Of a stretch of DNA of 8,196 bases, positions 1 to 7,599 are shown one piece after another. The translations under genes and the position numbers were made by a program. The notes under the pieces were generated by a model, which saw only the letters and a list, made by a program, of their open reading frames with translations, did not search any database and had not been told where the DNA came from. How positions within the stretch are numbered: position 1 is the stretch's first letter; each line of letters starts with the position of its first letter. Source of the stretch: Pseudomonadota bacterium (GTDB lineage Bacteria; Pseudomonadota; Alphaproteobacteria; Rhizobiales; Xanthobacteraceae); assembly GCA_023392205.1 (NCBI GenBank), contig JAEVZN010000018.1:1-8196 (forward strand). The letters are read 5' to 3'.

Positions 1-1437
1 CCCCCCGGCCGTGGATTGCGGGTGTTGCTGGTGGAGAAGGACGATCTGGCGTCCGGCACGTCATCGGCCTCAACCAAACTGATCCATGGCGGCCTGCGAT
101 ATCTCGAACAGGGAGCGTTCTGGCTGGTCCGCGAAGCCCTCAGAGAACGCGAGATATTGCTGCGCAACGCACCGCATATCATCAGGCCATTGCGCTTTCT
201 ACTGCCATCCCGGCCGGACGTGCGCGCACCCTTCCTGGTGCGTCTGGGGCTGCTTCTCTACGATCACATTGGCGGAAGGCGGATTCTCCCTTCGACCCAG
301 GTCGTGGATCTGACGCATCATCACCTCGGCACACCGCTCAAGCGTAGCCACAATAACGGATTTCTTTATTCGGATTGCTGGGTGGACGATGCACGTTTCG
401 TCGTGTTGAACGCGATGGATGCCGCCGAACGCGGCGCCACGATTCGAACGCGGACGAAATGCATCAGGGCAGAACGCGCAGGGATATGGACGCTGACCCT
501 GAACAGCCGGGGCAGCCGCGATGTCGCAACGGCCCGTACGCTTGTCAACGCTGCGGGGCCATGGGTCGGATCCGTCGCCGAAACCGTTCTTCGGCACGTG
601 GCAAGGGCTCCCGTCAGGCTGGTGAAGGGCAGCCATATCGTAACGCGCCGGCTTTTCGATCACGACACGGCTTATATTTTTCAGAACGCGGACCGCCGCG
701 TCGTGTTTGCTTTGCTATTTGAACGGGATTTTACGCTGATTTGAACGTCCGACGAGAATTTCGCCGGTGACCCGTCGCATGTATCCGCATCGGCCGCCGA
801 GATAACCTATCTCTGCGAAACGGCCTCACGTAATTTCCGGCAGCCCGTCACGCCGTCCGATATTGTGCATACCTTTGCCGGTGTGCGTTCGCTCTTCGAC
901 GATGGCTCCAGGAAGCCGGAAGATGTGACGCGGGACTATCACATCGCATGCGACAGGGGATACGGACGTGCGCCGCTGGTGACTGTCTACGGGGGCAAGA
1001 TCACCACCTATCGCAGACTGGCAGAGGCTGTCCTCGGCAAACTGGCGGACGTATTTGTGCCGGCCAAAGCATGGACCGCGCAGGCGCCATTGCCCGGCGG
1101 CGACTTCCCATTCAACGGCGTTGATGCGCTGATTGCTCGTGTGAAGCGAAACTGGCCGTTCCTGACCGATTCGTGCGCCGAGCGTCTGGTGAGCGCCTAT
1201 GGCACGCGGGTCGATACTCTTCTCGGCAAGGTCAAAAGCCGCCAGGAACTCGGCGCGCATTTTGGAGCCGATCTTTATGAAGCAGAAATCCGCTATCTGA
1301 TGGCCCATGAATGGGCACTCGATTCGGAGGACATCCTTTGGCGGCGGACAAAGCTCGGCCTTCGCCTCGATGACGCGCAGGTCGGCACGCTTGAACGCTT
1401 CATGCGTGACAGGACAATTGTAAAAGCTGCCGAGTGA
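1..1437 (+). pseudogene. glpD: Glycerol-3-phosphate dehydrogenase, 5' partial, interrupted by an in-frame TGA
   Basis: This is the FAD-dependent, membrane-associated enzyme that oxidises sn-glycerol-3-phosphate to dihydroxyacetone phosphate and passes electrons to quinone. The frame is open at base 1. Its first codons align near residue 22 of E. coli GlpD (501 aa), so about 21 codons with the FAD GxGxxG loop lie outside the window. Visible motifs are TSSASTKLIHGGLRYLE, YSDCWVDDAR, VNAAGPWV and KGSHIV before the break. After it come TRDY, YGGKITTYRRLA (about 988-1026) and the C-terminal domain with HEWALDSEDILWRRTK. The frame is identical on both sides of a TGA at 742-744, where E. coli GlpD has the glycine of IIGTTD. 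There is no indel. Nearby codons also depart from residues I recall as conserved: Leu for Pro (715-717), His for Trp (868-870) and Ser for Pro (889-891). The family call is secure. Loss of function is inferred; readthrough or sequencing error remains possible. Confidence 0.88.
742..744 (+). other. glpD: In-frame premature TGA codon inside glpD
   Basis: The local reading is FERDFTLI-stop-TSDENFAGDP, against the family pattern with IG(T/S)(T/S)D. One substitution, GGA to TGA, would explain it. If respected, it splits the enzyme between its FAD/substrate domain and the rest, leaving about 247 codons from the window edge. No plausible restart lies close downstream; the next GTG codons in frame (for example 865) fall inside conserved sequence. 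Confidence 0.85.
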
Positions 1438-1439
1438 GC

Positions 1440-2921
1440 ATGACGGCCATCCTCGCCATCGATCAGGGAACCAGTTCGAGCCGCGCCATAGTGTTCGATG
1501 CATCGCTGCGACCTTTGGCATCGGCGCAGGAGGAGTTTCGGCAGATTCACCCGGCTTCCGGCTGGGTCGAGCACGATCCGGAAGAGATTTGGCGGAGTGT
1601 CCTCGCGACCGCAGAGGCCGCACTCGCGCAGTCAGGCCTTGCGCCGCGTGATGTTGCGGCGATCGGGATTGCCAATCAGCGTGAGACCGTCCTCGTCTGG
1701 GATCGCCGGACTGGGCGGCCGATCCATAACGCGATCGTCTGGCAGGATCGCCGGACTGACGATGTTTGCAATGCCCTGCGCGACGACGGGCTTGAGGCAT
1801 CGATCTCGGCGCGGACCGGTCTTCTTCTCGATCCATATTTTTCCGCGACCAAGATCGCCTGGCTGCTCGATACGATTCCGGGCGCCCGACGTTCAGCTGA
1901 AGCAGGGTATCTCGCCTTTGGCACCGTCGATACGTATCTGGCCTGGCGTTTGACGGACGGCCGCGTGCACGCAACCGATGCCACGAATGCGGCGCGTACG
2001 CTTCTGTTCGATATCCATCGCGGCGAATGGGACGAGGAACTTACGAACATATTCCGCGTGCCGCTGTCCATGCTGCCGGAGGTCCGTGACAGCGTCGGCG
2101 ATTTCGGCACGACGACATTGTTCGGTGGAAGCATTCCCATTCTCGGGATTGCCGGCGATCAGCAGGCCGCGACCATCGGGCAGGGCTGTTTCGCGCCGGG
2201 CATGATGAAGTCGACCTACGGGACAGGGGCTTTCGCGCTGATCAACACCGGCGCGCAGGCAGTCCGGTCGGCGCATCGCCTGCTCACAACCATCGCCTAC
2301 CAGATTGCCGGGGAGCGGACTTATGCGCTGGAGGGCGCGATTTTCGTGGCGGGTGCCTCGGTGCAATGGTTGCGCGACAGTTTGGGCCTTATTCGCGCAT
2401 CGGCGGATTGCGATTCCCTTGCGGCGCGCGCCGACCTCTCCGCCGCAGTCTATCTCGTCCCGGCCTTTGTGGGGATGGGGGCGCCGTACTGGGATTCGCA
2501 GGCGCGCGCGGCCATTTTTGGCCTCACCCGCGACACCGGAGCGCCCGAATTGGCGCGCGCGGCGCTCGAATCCGTCGGCTACCAGACCCGCGACCTGATG
2601 CAGGCGATGCGCGCGGATTGGCCCGATGCGGGCGACACCGTGCTGCGTGTCGACGGGGGCATGTGTGCGTCCGACATTGCCATGCAATTTCTGGCCGACA
2701 TCCTGAACGCGCCCGTGGACCGTCCTGTCATTCAGGAAACGACCGCCCTCGGCGCCGCCTATCTCGCCGGGCAAGGCGCCGGAATTTGCCCGGATTTCCA
2801 AGGCTTTGCAGCGCAATGGCAGTGTGAGCGCCGGTTCCTGCCGCAGATGGACGGCGCCACCCGCGCGCGCAAATGGCAGGGCTGGCAGGACGCCGTAAAG
2901 CGAACTTTAAGCTCTTCCTGA
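1440..2921 (+). CDS. glpK: Glycerol kinase
   Basis: This cytoplasmic FGGY-family kinase transfers phosphate from ATP to glycerol, giving sn-glycerol-3-phosphate, the substrate of the preceding gene. The protein has 493 aa (E. coli 502) and is complete. Visible motifs are the N-terminal phosphate loop DQGTSSSRA (residues 8-16), [25 protein letters not shown] followed by [10 protein letters not shown], and GIAGDQQAA with the expected catalytic base Asp240. Also seen are the family signature [27 protein letters not shown], and the C-terminal RVDGGM and [15 protein letters not shown] 1440 is preferred because [11 protein letters not shown] matches the family N-terminus; a GTG at 1434 would add two residues and overlap the glpD stop by 4 bases. 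Either start implies translational coupling to glpD. E. coli Arg236, part of the fructose-1,6-bisphosphate regulatory site, aligns with Ser231, so that allosteric control is probably absent. Confidence 0.96.
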   Translation: MTAILAIDQGTSSSRAIVFDASLRPLASAQEEFRQIHPASGWVEHDPEEIWRSVLATAEAALAQSGLAPRDVAAIGIANQRETVLVWDRRTGRPIHNAIVWQDRRTDDVCNALRDDGLEASISARTGLLLDPYFSATKIAWLLDTIPGARRSAEAGYLAFGTVDTYLAWRLTDGRVHATDATNAARTLLFDIHRGEWDEELTNIFRVPLSMLPEVRDSVGDFGTTTLFGGSIPILGIAGDQQAATIGQGCFAPGMMKSTYGTGAFALINTGAQAVRSAHRLLTTIAYQIAGERTYALEGAIFVAGASVQWLRDSLGLIRASADCDSLAARADLSAAVYLVPAFVGMGAPYWDSQARAAIFGLTRDTGAPELARAALESVGYQTRDLMQAMRADWPDAGDTVLRVDGGMCASDIAMQFLADILNAPVDRPVIQETTALGAAYLAGQGAGICPDFQGFAAQWQCERRFLPQMDGATRARKWQGWQDAVKRTLSSS

Positions 2922-3126
2922 GCCGCGCTTAATTGCGCCTTCACCCTCGCATGACCGCGCGAAAAACCATGCGCGCGCTGCGCGGAATCCGCACGGTTCC
3001 GTTCAAGTTTTACGCAACGTGTTGAAGTCATCGCAAGGCGCGGATGCTTTGGTTCATCCACGTAGAAGCCGCCCGGAATGCCCGTTCCTCGGACGGGAAG
3101 ACACTTACTCGGATGTCGTCGCAGCA
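2922..3126. other. Intergenic stretch between glpK and the response regulator
   Basis: These 205 bases contain no convincing gene. The response-regulator frame remains open upstream to a GTG at 3019, but the 36 extra residues do not resemble a receiver domain. A GC-rich inverted repeat lies at 2955-2985. A smaller one is CCCGT/ACGGG at 3081-3085 and 3093-3097 with a 7-base loop. I found no clear -35/-10 pair and no T-rich terminator, although transcription of the regulator probably starts here. Confidence 0.5.
2955..2985. repeat. GC-rich inverted repeat downstream of glpK
   Basis: CCGCGC at 2955-2960 pairs perfectly with GCGCGG at 2980-2985. The intervening segment is itself CG-alternating, so other pairings such as CGCGCG with CGCGCG are possible. 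It could end glp transcription, but no U-tract follows, so it would not be a standard intrinsic terminator. Confidence 0.3.
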
Positions 3127-3645
3127 ATGATCCGCACTCCCAAACATCTCGAAGCCCTGATCCACTCCACCCGCGTACTAGTGATCGATGACGATTATTA
3201 CATGCGCAAGGTCATCCGCAGCCTGCTGCTGGCCTGCGGGATCAAGACTTTCTCCGAGGCGCAGAACGGCGTCTCCGGACTGGAGGCCATTCTCACCCTC
3301 AACCCGGATGTGGTGATCCTCGACTGGGATCTGCCGGACCTGAACGGCCCGGAATTCATGCGCATCGTGCGCTCGCCGCTCACCTTTCCGAAGCCGGCCG
3401 TGCCGATCGTGATGCTGACCGGCCAGGTCGACCGCGAACAGGTGGTCGAGGCCGTGCGGCTCGGCGTGAACGAATTCCTCTGCAAACCCGTCTCGGCGAT
3501 GACGCTGCATCAGCGCATTGTCGCGGTGCGCGCCAAGCCACGCGAGATGGTGCGGATCGGTGATTATTATGGCCCGGCCCCGCGCCGCCCGGCGGTCGGG
3601 TCGGATGCGCTGGCGCATCCCGCGGAACCGTCCTGGCTGGGGTGA
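3127..3645 (+). CDS. Single-domain response regulator (CheY-like receiver)
   Basis: This is a cytoplasmic phospho-acceptor protein of a two-component system, 172 aa from ATG 3127. The receiver domain spans about residues 15-135. It has the acidic pair Asp21/Asp22 (VLVIDDDYYMRK), the phosphorylation site Asp66 (VVILDWDLPDLNG), the switch Thr98 (IVMLTGQ) and Lys120-Pro121 (EFLCKPVS), so the phosphorylation machinery is complete. No output domain follows. The last 37 residues form a basic, proline-rich tail (REMVRIGDYYGPAPRRP) similar to tails of stand-alone alphaproteobacterial receivers. ATG 3127 is chosen because the receiver fold begins about 15 residues later; the GTG at 3019 would add an unsupported leader. 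No strong ribosome binding site is visible. There is no sensor kinase in the window, so the partner and signal are unknown. Confidence 0.88.
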   Translation: MIRTPKHLEALIHSTRVLVIDDDYYMRKVIRSLLLACGIKTFSEAQNGVSGLEAILTLNPDVVILDWDLPDLNGPEFMRIVRSPLTFPKPAVPIVMLTGQVDREQVVEAVRLGVNEFLCKPVSAMTLHQRIVAVRAKPREMVRIGDYYGPAPRRPAVGSDALAHPAEPSWLG

Positions 3646-3649
3646 GGGA

Positions 3650-3666
3650 AGTGCTAGCGGGGCACT
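3650..3666 (+). terminator. Weak hairpin after the response regulator
   Basis: AGTGC (3650-3654) and GCACT (3662-3666) form a 5-bp stem with a 7-base loop just after the stop codon at 3645. The following bases, GACTTTC, hold only a short T-run, so termination here would be inefficient if it occurs. Confidence 0.2.
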
Positions 3667-3705
3667 GACTTTCAAGACCGGGGTGATCGGCGCAACTATA
3701 GGTCC

Positions 3706-3734
3706 TTGAGCCTTCGCCCTCTGGCGGCTAGACA
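3706..3734 (+). promoter_or_regulatory. Possible sigma-70-type promoter for the transporter genes
   Basis: TTGAGC (3706-3711) and TAGACA (3729-3734) are 17 bases apart, upstream of the ATG at 3783. The -35 box matches 4 of 6 consensus bases and the -10 only 3 of 6. It is offered because the 137-base gap suggests the transporter genes have their own promoter; the match alone is weak. Confidence 0.2.
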
Positions 3735-3782
3735 GGCCTTTCGCCCGTCCATTCGCTCTCTCCCCGGTCCGGAAAAATCGTC

Positions 3783-4901
3783 ATGTCCGATGGTTCGTCC
3801 GGTGCTGCGCACCATTCGTCTGCCCCGCATCCCATGCTGCGCATCGCGGCCGTGACCAAGCGGTTCGGCGCCTTCACCGCCGTGGACAATGTGTCGCTCG
3901 ATATCGCGCCGGGCGAGTTCTTCGCGCTGCTCGGCCCCTCCGGCTGCGGCAAGACCACGCTGTTGCGCATGGTGGCAGGCTTCGAGACGCCCGACAGTGG
4001 CGAGATCCTGCTCGACGGCGCGGATATCGTGTCGACGCCGCCTTACGAGCGGCCGGTCAACATGATGTTCCAGAGCTATGCGCTGTTCCCGCATATGAGC
4101 GTGGCAGCCAATATCGCCTTCGGCCTCAAGCAGGAGAGCTGGCCGCGCGCGCGCATCGATGCGCGGGTGGCCGAGATGCTGGCTTTGGTCAAGCTTGAGG
4201 ATTTCGCCACCCGGAAGCCGCATCAACTCTCGGGCGGCCAGCGGCAGCGGGTGGCGCTGGCGCGCGCACTCGCCAAATCGCCCAAGGTGTTCCTGCTCGA
4301 CGAGCCGCTCGGCGCGCTGGACAAGAAGCTGCGCGACGAAACGCAATTCGAACTGATGGCCCTGCAACAGCGGCTCGGGCTCACATTCATCATCGTCACC
4401 CACGACCAGGAGGAGGCGATGACCATGGCCGACCGGATCGGGGTGATGCAGAACGGTCGGCTGGTGCAGGTCGGCACGCCGGCCGAGATCTACGAGGCGC
4501 CGCGCACGCGCTGGGTGGCCGAATTCATCGGCGAGGTGAATATCTTCGAAGGCCAGGTGACGGACAATGTTTCAGGGCGCGTGCGCATCGACAGCGCGGC
4601 GGGCGCGCTGGCGGTTGCCGCCACCGATGCCAGCGCGGGCGAGCGCGTCAGCGTCGCCGTGCGGCCGGAAAAGATGACGCTGGCTGCGACGGCGCAGGAC
4701 GGGCCGAACAGCTTTTCCGGCGTGGTGACGGATATCGCCTATCTCGGCGATCTGTCGGTCTACAAGGTGCGGCTCGATGACGGGCAGGTGGTCCGCGCCT
4801 CGGTTGCCAATACTGACCGCCGCGCTTCGCAGCTTGTGCACCGGGGCGACCGCACGGCGCTGCATTTCGCGCCGGATGCCGCCATCCTGCTGCGGGAGTG
4901 A
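3783..4901 (+). CDS. potG: Polyamine-type ABC transporter, ATP-binding protein (PotG/PotA-like)
   Basis: This is the cytoplasmic ATPase of a binding-protein-dependent importer, which works as a dimer on the two permeases encoded next. It has 372 aa, close to E. coli PotG (377). The motifs are complete: Walker A GPSGCGKT (51-58), Q-loop Gln97 in MMFQSYALFPHM, signature LSGGQ (149-153), Walker B VFLLDEP (169-175) with catalytic Glu174, D-loop GALD (177-180) and switch His207 (VTHDQEEAMTMADR). The C-terminal part, about 240-370, with VRPEKM and AYLGDLSVYKVRL, is the TOBE-type regulatory domain typical of this subfamily. ATG 3783 has GGA nine bases upstream and gives a short N-terminal extension like that of E. 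coli PotG; Met18 is a less likely start. The resemblance is closest to the putrescine system PotFGHI, but the substrate cannot be read from an ATPase. Confidence 0.93.
   Translation: MSDGSSGAAHHSSAPHPMLRIAAVTKRFGAFTAVDNVSLDIAPGEFFALLGPSGCGKTTLLRMVAGFETPDSGEILLDGADIVSTPPYERPVNMMFQSYALFPHMSVAANIAFGLKQESWPRARIDARVAEMLALVKLEDFATRKPHQLSGGQRQRVALARALAKSPKVFLLDEPLGALDKKLRDETQFELMALQQRLGLTFIIVTHDQEEAMTMADRIGVMQNGRLVQVGTPAEIYEAPRTRWVAEFIGEVNIFEGQVTDNVSGRVRIDSAAGALAVAATDASAGERVSVAVRPEKMTLAATAQDGPNSFSGVVTDIAYLGDLSVYKVRLDDGQVVRASVANTDRRASQLVHRGDRTALHFAPDAAILLRE
4894..4898 (+). promoter_or_regulatory. Ribosome binding site of potH, inside the potG end
   Basis: GGGAG lies six bases before ATG 4905 and overlaps the last codons of potG, whose stop is at 4899-4901. 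It fixes the potH start and indicates coupled translation. Confidence 0.7.
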
Positions 4902-4904
4902 GCG

Positions 4905-5819
4905 ATGCGCGCCACTGAAAATGCGGGACGCCTGTACCGGCTGGCCGTGATCGGTCTGCCCTATCTGTGGCTCGTGATCTTCCTGCTGATCCCGTTCCTG
5001 ATCGTGCTGCGCATCAGCCTGTCGGAAACGCAACTGGCGCAGCCGCCCTATAGCCCGGTCTTCGATGCGGCGGGCGGATGGCAGGGCCTGAAGGATTTTA
5101 TCGGCGCGCTGTCGCTCGACAATTACCGGTTTCTGTTCAGCGACGATCTCTATCTCGCCTCTTACCTGCACAGCCTGACGATCGCGTCCATCGCCACGCT
5201 GATCCTGATGGCGATCGGCATTCCGATGGCCTATGGCATGGCGCGCGCGCCGGGCTGGCTGCAGCCCTTGCTGCTGACGGCGGTGATCCTGCCGTTCTGG
5301 ACCGCGTTCCTGATCCGCATTTATGCCTGGATCAACATTCTGCAGCGCGACGGCTTGCTCAACGATGTGCTGATGGCGCTTTGGATCATCTCCGCGCCGG
5401 TGACATGGCTTGCAACCGATACCGCGGTGTTCATCGGTATCGTCTATTCGTACCTGCCCTTCATGGTGCTGCCGCTCTATGCCTCGTTCGAGAAGATGGA
5501 CGACAGCCTGCTTGAAGCCGCCGCCGATCTCGGCTGCCCGCGCTGGAAGGCGTTCTGGCTGATCACCTTGCCGCTGGCCTGGCCGGGATTGCTGGCGGGC
5601 GCGCTGCTCTGTTTCATTCCGGCGGTCGGCGAATTCGTGATCCCCGACCTGCTCGGCGGATCGCAATCGCTGTTTATCGGGCAGACCCTGTGGACCGAGT
5701 TCTTCTCCAACAAGGACTGGCCGGTGGCCTCCGCGCTGGCGGCCGTGCTGCTGGCGATCCTGCTGATCCCGATCATGCTGTATCAGCATATCCAGGCGCG
5801 TGCGCTGGACCGGTCCTGA
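4905..5819 (+). CDS. potH: Polyamine-type ABC transporter permease 1 (PotH/PotB-like)
   Basis: This inner-membrane permease forms half of the translocation channel with the next gene's product. It has 304 aa, against 317 in E. coli PotH. About six membrane segments are visible: roughly 13-35, 88-112, 119-142, 171-195, 226-246 and 274-296. The cytoplasmic coupling loop is EAAADLG (204-210), reaching LP at 222-223, the EAA motif that docks on the ATPase. Family-typical stretches are LPFWTAFLIRIYAWINIL, YSYLPFMVLPLYASF, FIPAVGEFVIPDLLGG and EFFSNKDWPVASA, all closely matching PotH. It starts three bases after the potG stop with a good ribosome binding site. PotH rather than PotB is suggested by overall similarity; an importer for another cationic or small organic solute is possible. 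Confidence 0.92.
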   Translation: MRATENAGRLYRLAVIGLPYLWLVIFLLIPFLIVLRISLSETQLAQPPYSPVFDAAGGWQGLKDFIGALSLDNYRFLFSDDLYLASYLHSLTIASIATLILMAIGIPMAYGMARAPGWLQPLLLTAVILPFWTAFLIRIYAWINILQRDGLLNDVLMALWIISAPVTWLATDTAVFIGIVYSYLPFMVLPLYASFEKMDDSLLEAAADLGCPRWKAFWLITLPLAWPGLLAGALLCFIPAVGEFVIPDLLGGSQSLFIGQTLWTEFFSNKDWPVASALAAVLLAILLIPIMLYQHIQARALDRS

Positions 5820-5820
5820 C

Positions 5821-6624
5821 ATGCATCGCGCGAGCCCCTTCAATATCGTCTCTGTCGCGCTCGGTCTGGCGTTTCTCTATCTGCCGATCGCGATCCTGAT
5901 CGTCTTCTCGTTCAACGATTCCCGGCTGGTATCGGTCTGGGGAGGCTGGTCCGTGCGCTGGTATAGGGCGCTGCTTGAGGATTCAGCGATCATTCAGGCG
6001 GCGTGGGTCAGCCTGCGCATCGCCTTTCTCTCCGCGACGCTGGCCACCATCATCGGGACGCTGGCGGCACTGGCGCTGGTGCGGATGGGGCGCTTCCGCG
6101 GTCGGCTGCCATTCTCGGCCATGGTCTATGCGCCGCTGGTGATCCCGGAAGTCATACTGGGGTTGGCGCTTTTGCTCTTGTTCGTTGCCGTCGATGTCGA
6201 GCGCGGCTTCTGGACCACCATGCTGGCGCATACCACGCTCACCACCTGCTTCGTGGCGGTGATCGTACAATCGCGGCTATTGTCGTTCGACTGGAGCCTC
6301 GAAGAGGCAGCGATGGATCTCGGTGCGCGGCCGCTGCGCACGTTTCTCACGGTGACGCTGCCGCTGATCCTTCCGGCGGTGCTGGCGGGATATATGCTGG
6401 CCTTCACGCTGTCGCTCGACGATCTTGTGATCGCGAGCTTCACCACCGGCCCCGGCGCGACCACCCTGCCGATCCGTATCTATTCCGAGGTGCGGCTCGG
6501 CGTGAAGCCGGAGATCAATGCGGTCTCTACGGTGATGATCGCGCTGGTCACCGTGATCGTGGTGACGGCGTCGTTGATCGGCAAGTTTCACAGGACGGCA
6601 GGCAACGACCGGCCGCGTGGTTGA
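5821..6624 (+). CDS. potI: Polyamine-type ABC transporter permease 2 (PotI/PotC-like)
   Basis: This is the second inner-membrane permease of the importer, 267 aa (E. coli PotI 281). It opens with a hydrophobic segment (about 8-30) followed by FSFNDSRLVSVWGGWSVRWY, a hallmark of PotC/PotI. The EAA loop is EAAMDLG (162-168) with TLP at 179-181. Downstream, FTLSLDDLVIASFTTGPG and RLGVKPEINA are strongly characteristic of the family. Start ATG 5821 is one base after the potH stop and matches the family N-terminus; a GTG at 5800 would overlap potH and add seven residues. The Shine-Dalgarno match is poor, so translation probably depends on coupling from potH. The gene ends 12 bases from the stop of the convergent AraC-family gene, and no binding protein gene follows. 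Confidence 0.92.
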   Translation: MHRASPFNIVSVALGLAFLYLPIAILIVFSFNDSRLVSVWGGWSVRWYRALLEDSAIIQAAWVSLRIAFLSATLATIIGTLAALALVRMGRFRGRLPFSAMVYAPLVIPEVILGLALLLLFVAVDVERGFWTTMLAHTTLTTCFVAVIVQSRLLSFDWSLEEAAMDLGARPLRTFLTVTLPLILPAVLAGYMLAFTLSLDDLVIASFTTGPGATTLPIRIYSEVRLGVKPEINAVSTVMIALVTVIVVTASLIGKFHRTAGNDRPRG

Positions 6625-6636
6625 GCCTTTGCCGCA

Positions 6637-7599
6637 TCAGGAGGGCTTGCAGCTTTCCGCTCGCAGCGCGCGCGGCGAACACCCGAAGCGATGCCGGAAG
6701 ATGCGGCTGAAATGCGCTGCATCGTTGAAGCCCCAGGCGAAGGCGATCTCGCTGATGCTGCGCCGGACCAGCGCCGGGTCGCAGATGTCGCGGCGCGCAG
6801 CGTCGAGGCGCTGATTCCAGATCCAGGCATTGAGCGAATTCGGCTCGCCCGCAAAGGCGCGATAGATGGTGCTCGGCGACAGCCGCAGATGCGCGGCAAT
6901 CTCGCCCACCGACAGGCGCGGATCGCGCAGCCGCCGCAGCGCATAGGCCTTGATCTGGTCGCGATGATAGGCGGTGAGCTGCGAGACCAGCGGATCGGAT
7001 GCGCCCGGCAGCGAGCACAGCCCGGCCACGAGAATATTCTCCACGCTCTCGGCGATGGCGGTGACGGAGCCTGTTTCCAGTGTATCGATATCGGCCGCCA
7101 GCGTATTGATCATGCCGATCATCAGGTGACCGGCACCGCGATCGCCGCGCACCTTGCGCGCGGTCAATGTATGGGTATTACGCAGGCGGCTGCGCAGCAC
7201 GGCGCCGGGCAATTGCAGCACATGCTGTGAAAACGGCCGGTCGAACACGAGTTCATAGGGCCGCGTCGAATCGTACAAGGCGAAGTCGCCGGGCTTAAGC
7301 TGCGCGGCGCGGCCGTCCTGGATGACGATGCCATGGCCGGATATCTGGATGCTGACCAGAAAATAGTCTTCCGTCGCCAGCGCGATCTTGGCCGGCGTGC
7401 GCTTGACATGTTGCGGTGCCGAGGTCACGCGCGACAGACCGAGCGTCGCCAATTGCCGCGCAGCGATCTCGCCGCAGAATGCGCGCTCGCCTTTCGGCGC
7501 GTCGCAATCGAGCTGCACATAAGTTTCGCAGACGGCTTCCACCCAATAGGAAAGCCGGTCGCGCAGTGCCACGGTGTCGGTCGACCAGTGCTTCTGCAT
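6637..7599 (-). CDS. AraC/XylS-family transcriptional regulator
   Basis: This 320-aa DNA-binding regulator probably acts as an activator of the divergent nitrilase gene. The N-terminal part (about 20-190) looks like the AraC-binding-like sensor domain seen in FeaR- and NitR-type regulators, including PGDFALYDSTRPYEL (103-117). The C-terminal DNA-binding domain (about 212-315) has two helix-turn-helix units: LSVGEIAAHLRLSPSTIYRA (229-248), then SISEIAFAWGFNDAAHFSRI (281-300) with RHRFGCSPRALR after it, the AraC signature region. The start is ATG at 7599-7597, preceded six bases upstream by AGAAGG (7611-7606). A competing ATG 16 bases upstream, from a duplicated copy of the start region, opens another frame with no family similarity. 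The inducer cannot be deduced. Control of nitrilase rests on adjacency and on the known NitR-nitrilase pairing in Rhodococcus rhodochrous J1. Confidence 0.92.
   Translation of the reverse strand: MQKHWSTDTVALRDRLSYWVEAVCETYVQLDCDAPKGERAFCGEIAARQLATLGLSRVTSAPQHVKRTPAKIALATEDYFLVSIQISGHGIVIQDGRAAQLKPGDFALYDSTRPYELVFDRPFSQHVLQLPGAVLRSRLRNTHTLTARKVRGDRGAGHLMIGMINTLAADIDTLETGSVTAIAESVENILVAGLCSLPGASDPLVSQLTAYHRDQIKAYALRRLRDPRLSVGEIAAHLRLSPSTIYRAFAGEPNSLNAWIWNQRLDAARRDICDPALVRRSISEIAFAWGFNDAAHFSRIFRHRFGCSPRALRAESCKPS

Noticed and set aside
742..790. TGA in glpD as a selenocysteine codon
   Set aside because: The family has glycine, not cysteine, at this position, it is not a redox site, and I could not see a convincing SECIS-like hairpin just downstream.
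1700..1758. 14-bp direct repeat GGATCGCCGGACTG in glpK (1700-1713 and 1745-1758)
   Set aside because: Both copies encode Asp-Arg-Arg-Thr within two separate conserved GlpK motifs (VWDRRTG and WQDRRTD), so protein constraint plus codon bias explains it.
826..1974. A 382-aa open frame on the - strand across the glpD-glpK junction
   Set aside because: It is antisense to well-conserved GlpD and GlpK sequence, has low-complexity composition and no recognisable domain.
3019..3126. Longer response regulator starting at GTG 3019
   Set aside because: The extra 36 residues show no receiver-domain or signal-peptide character, and the fold is complete from ATG 3127.
4572..5843. A 423-aa open frame on the - strand
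   Set aside because: It is antisense to potG, potH and the start of potI, all with clear family motifs. Its product is an Arg/Gln/His/Asp-rich string typical of shadow frames in GC-rich DNA.
6601..6636. Bidirectional terminator between potI and the convergent AraC gene
   Set aside because: Only short imperfect pairings (GGCAA/TTGCC, ACC/GGT) are present, with no T-rich tract on either side.
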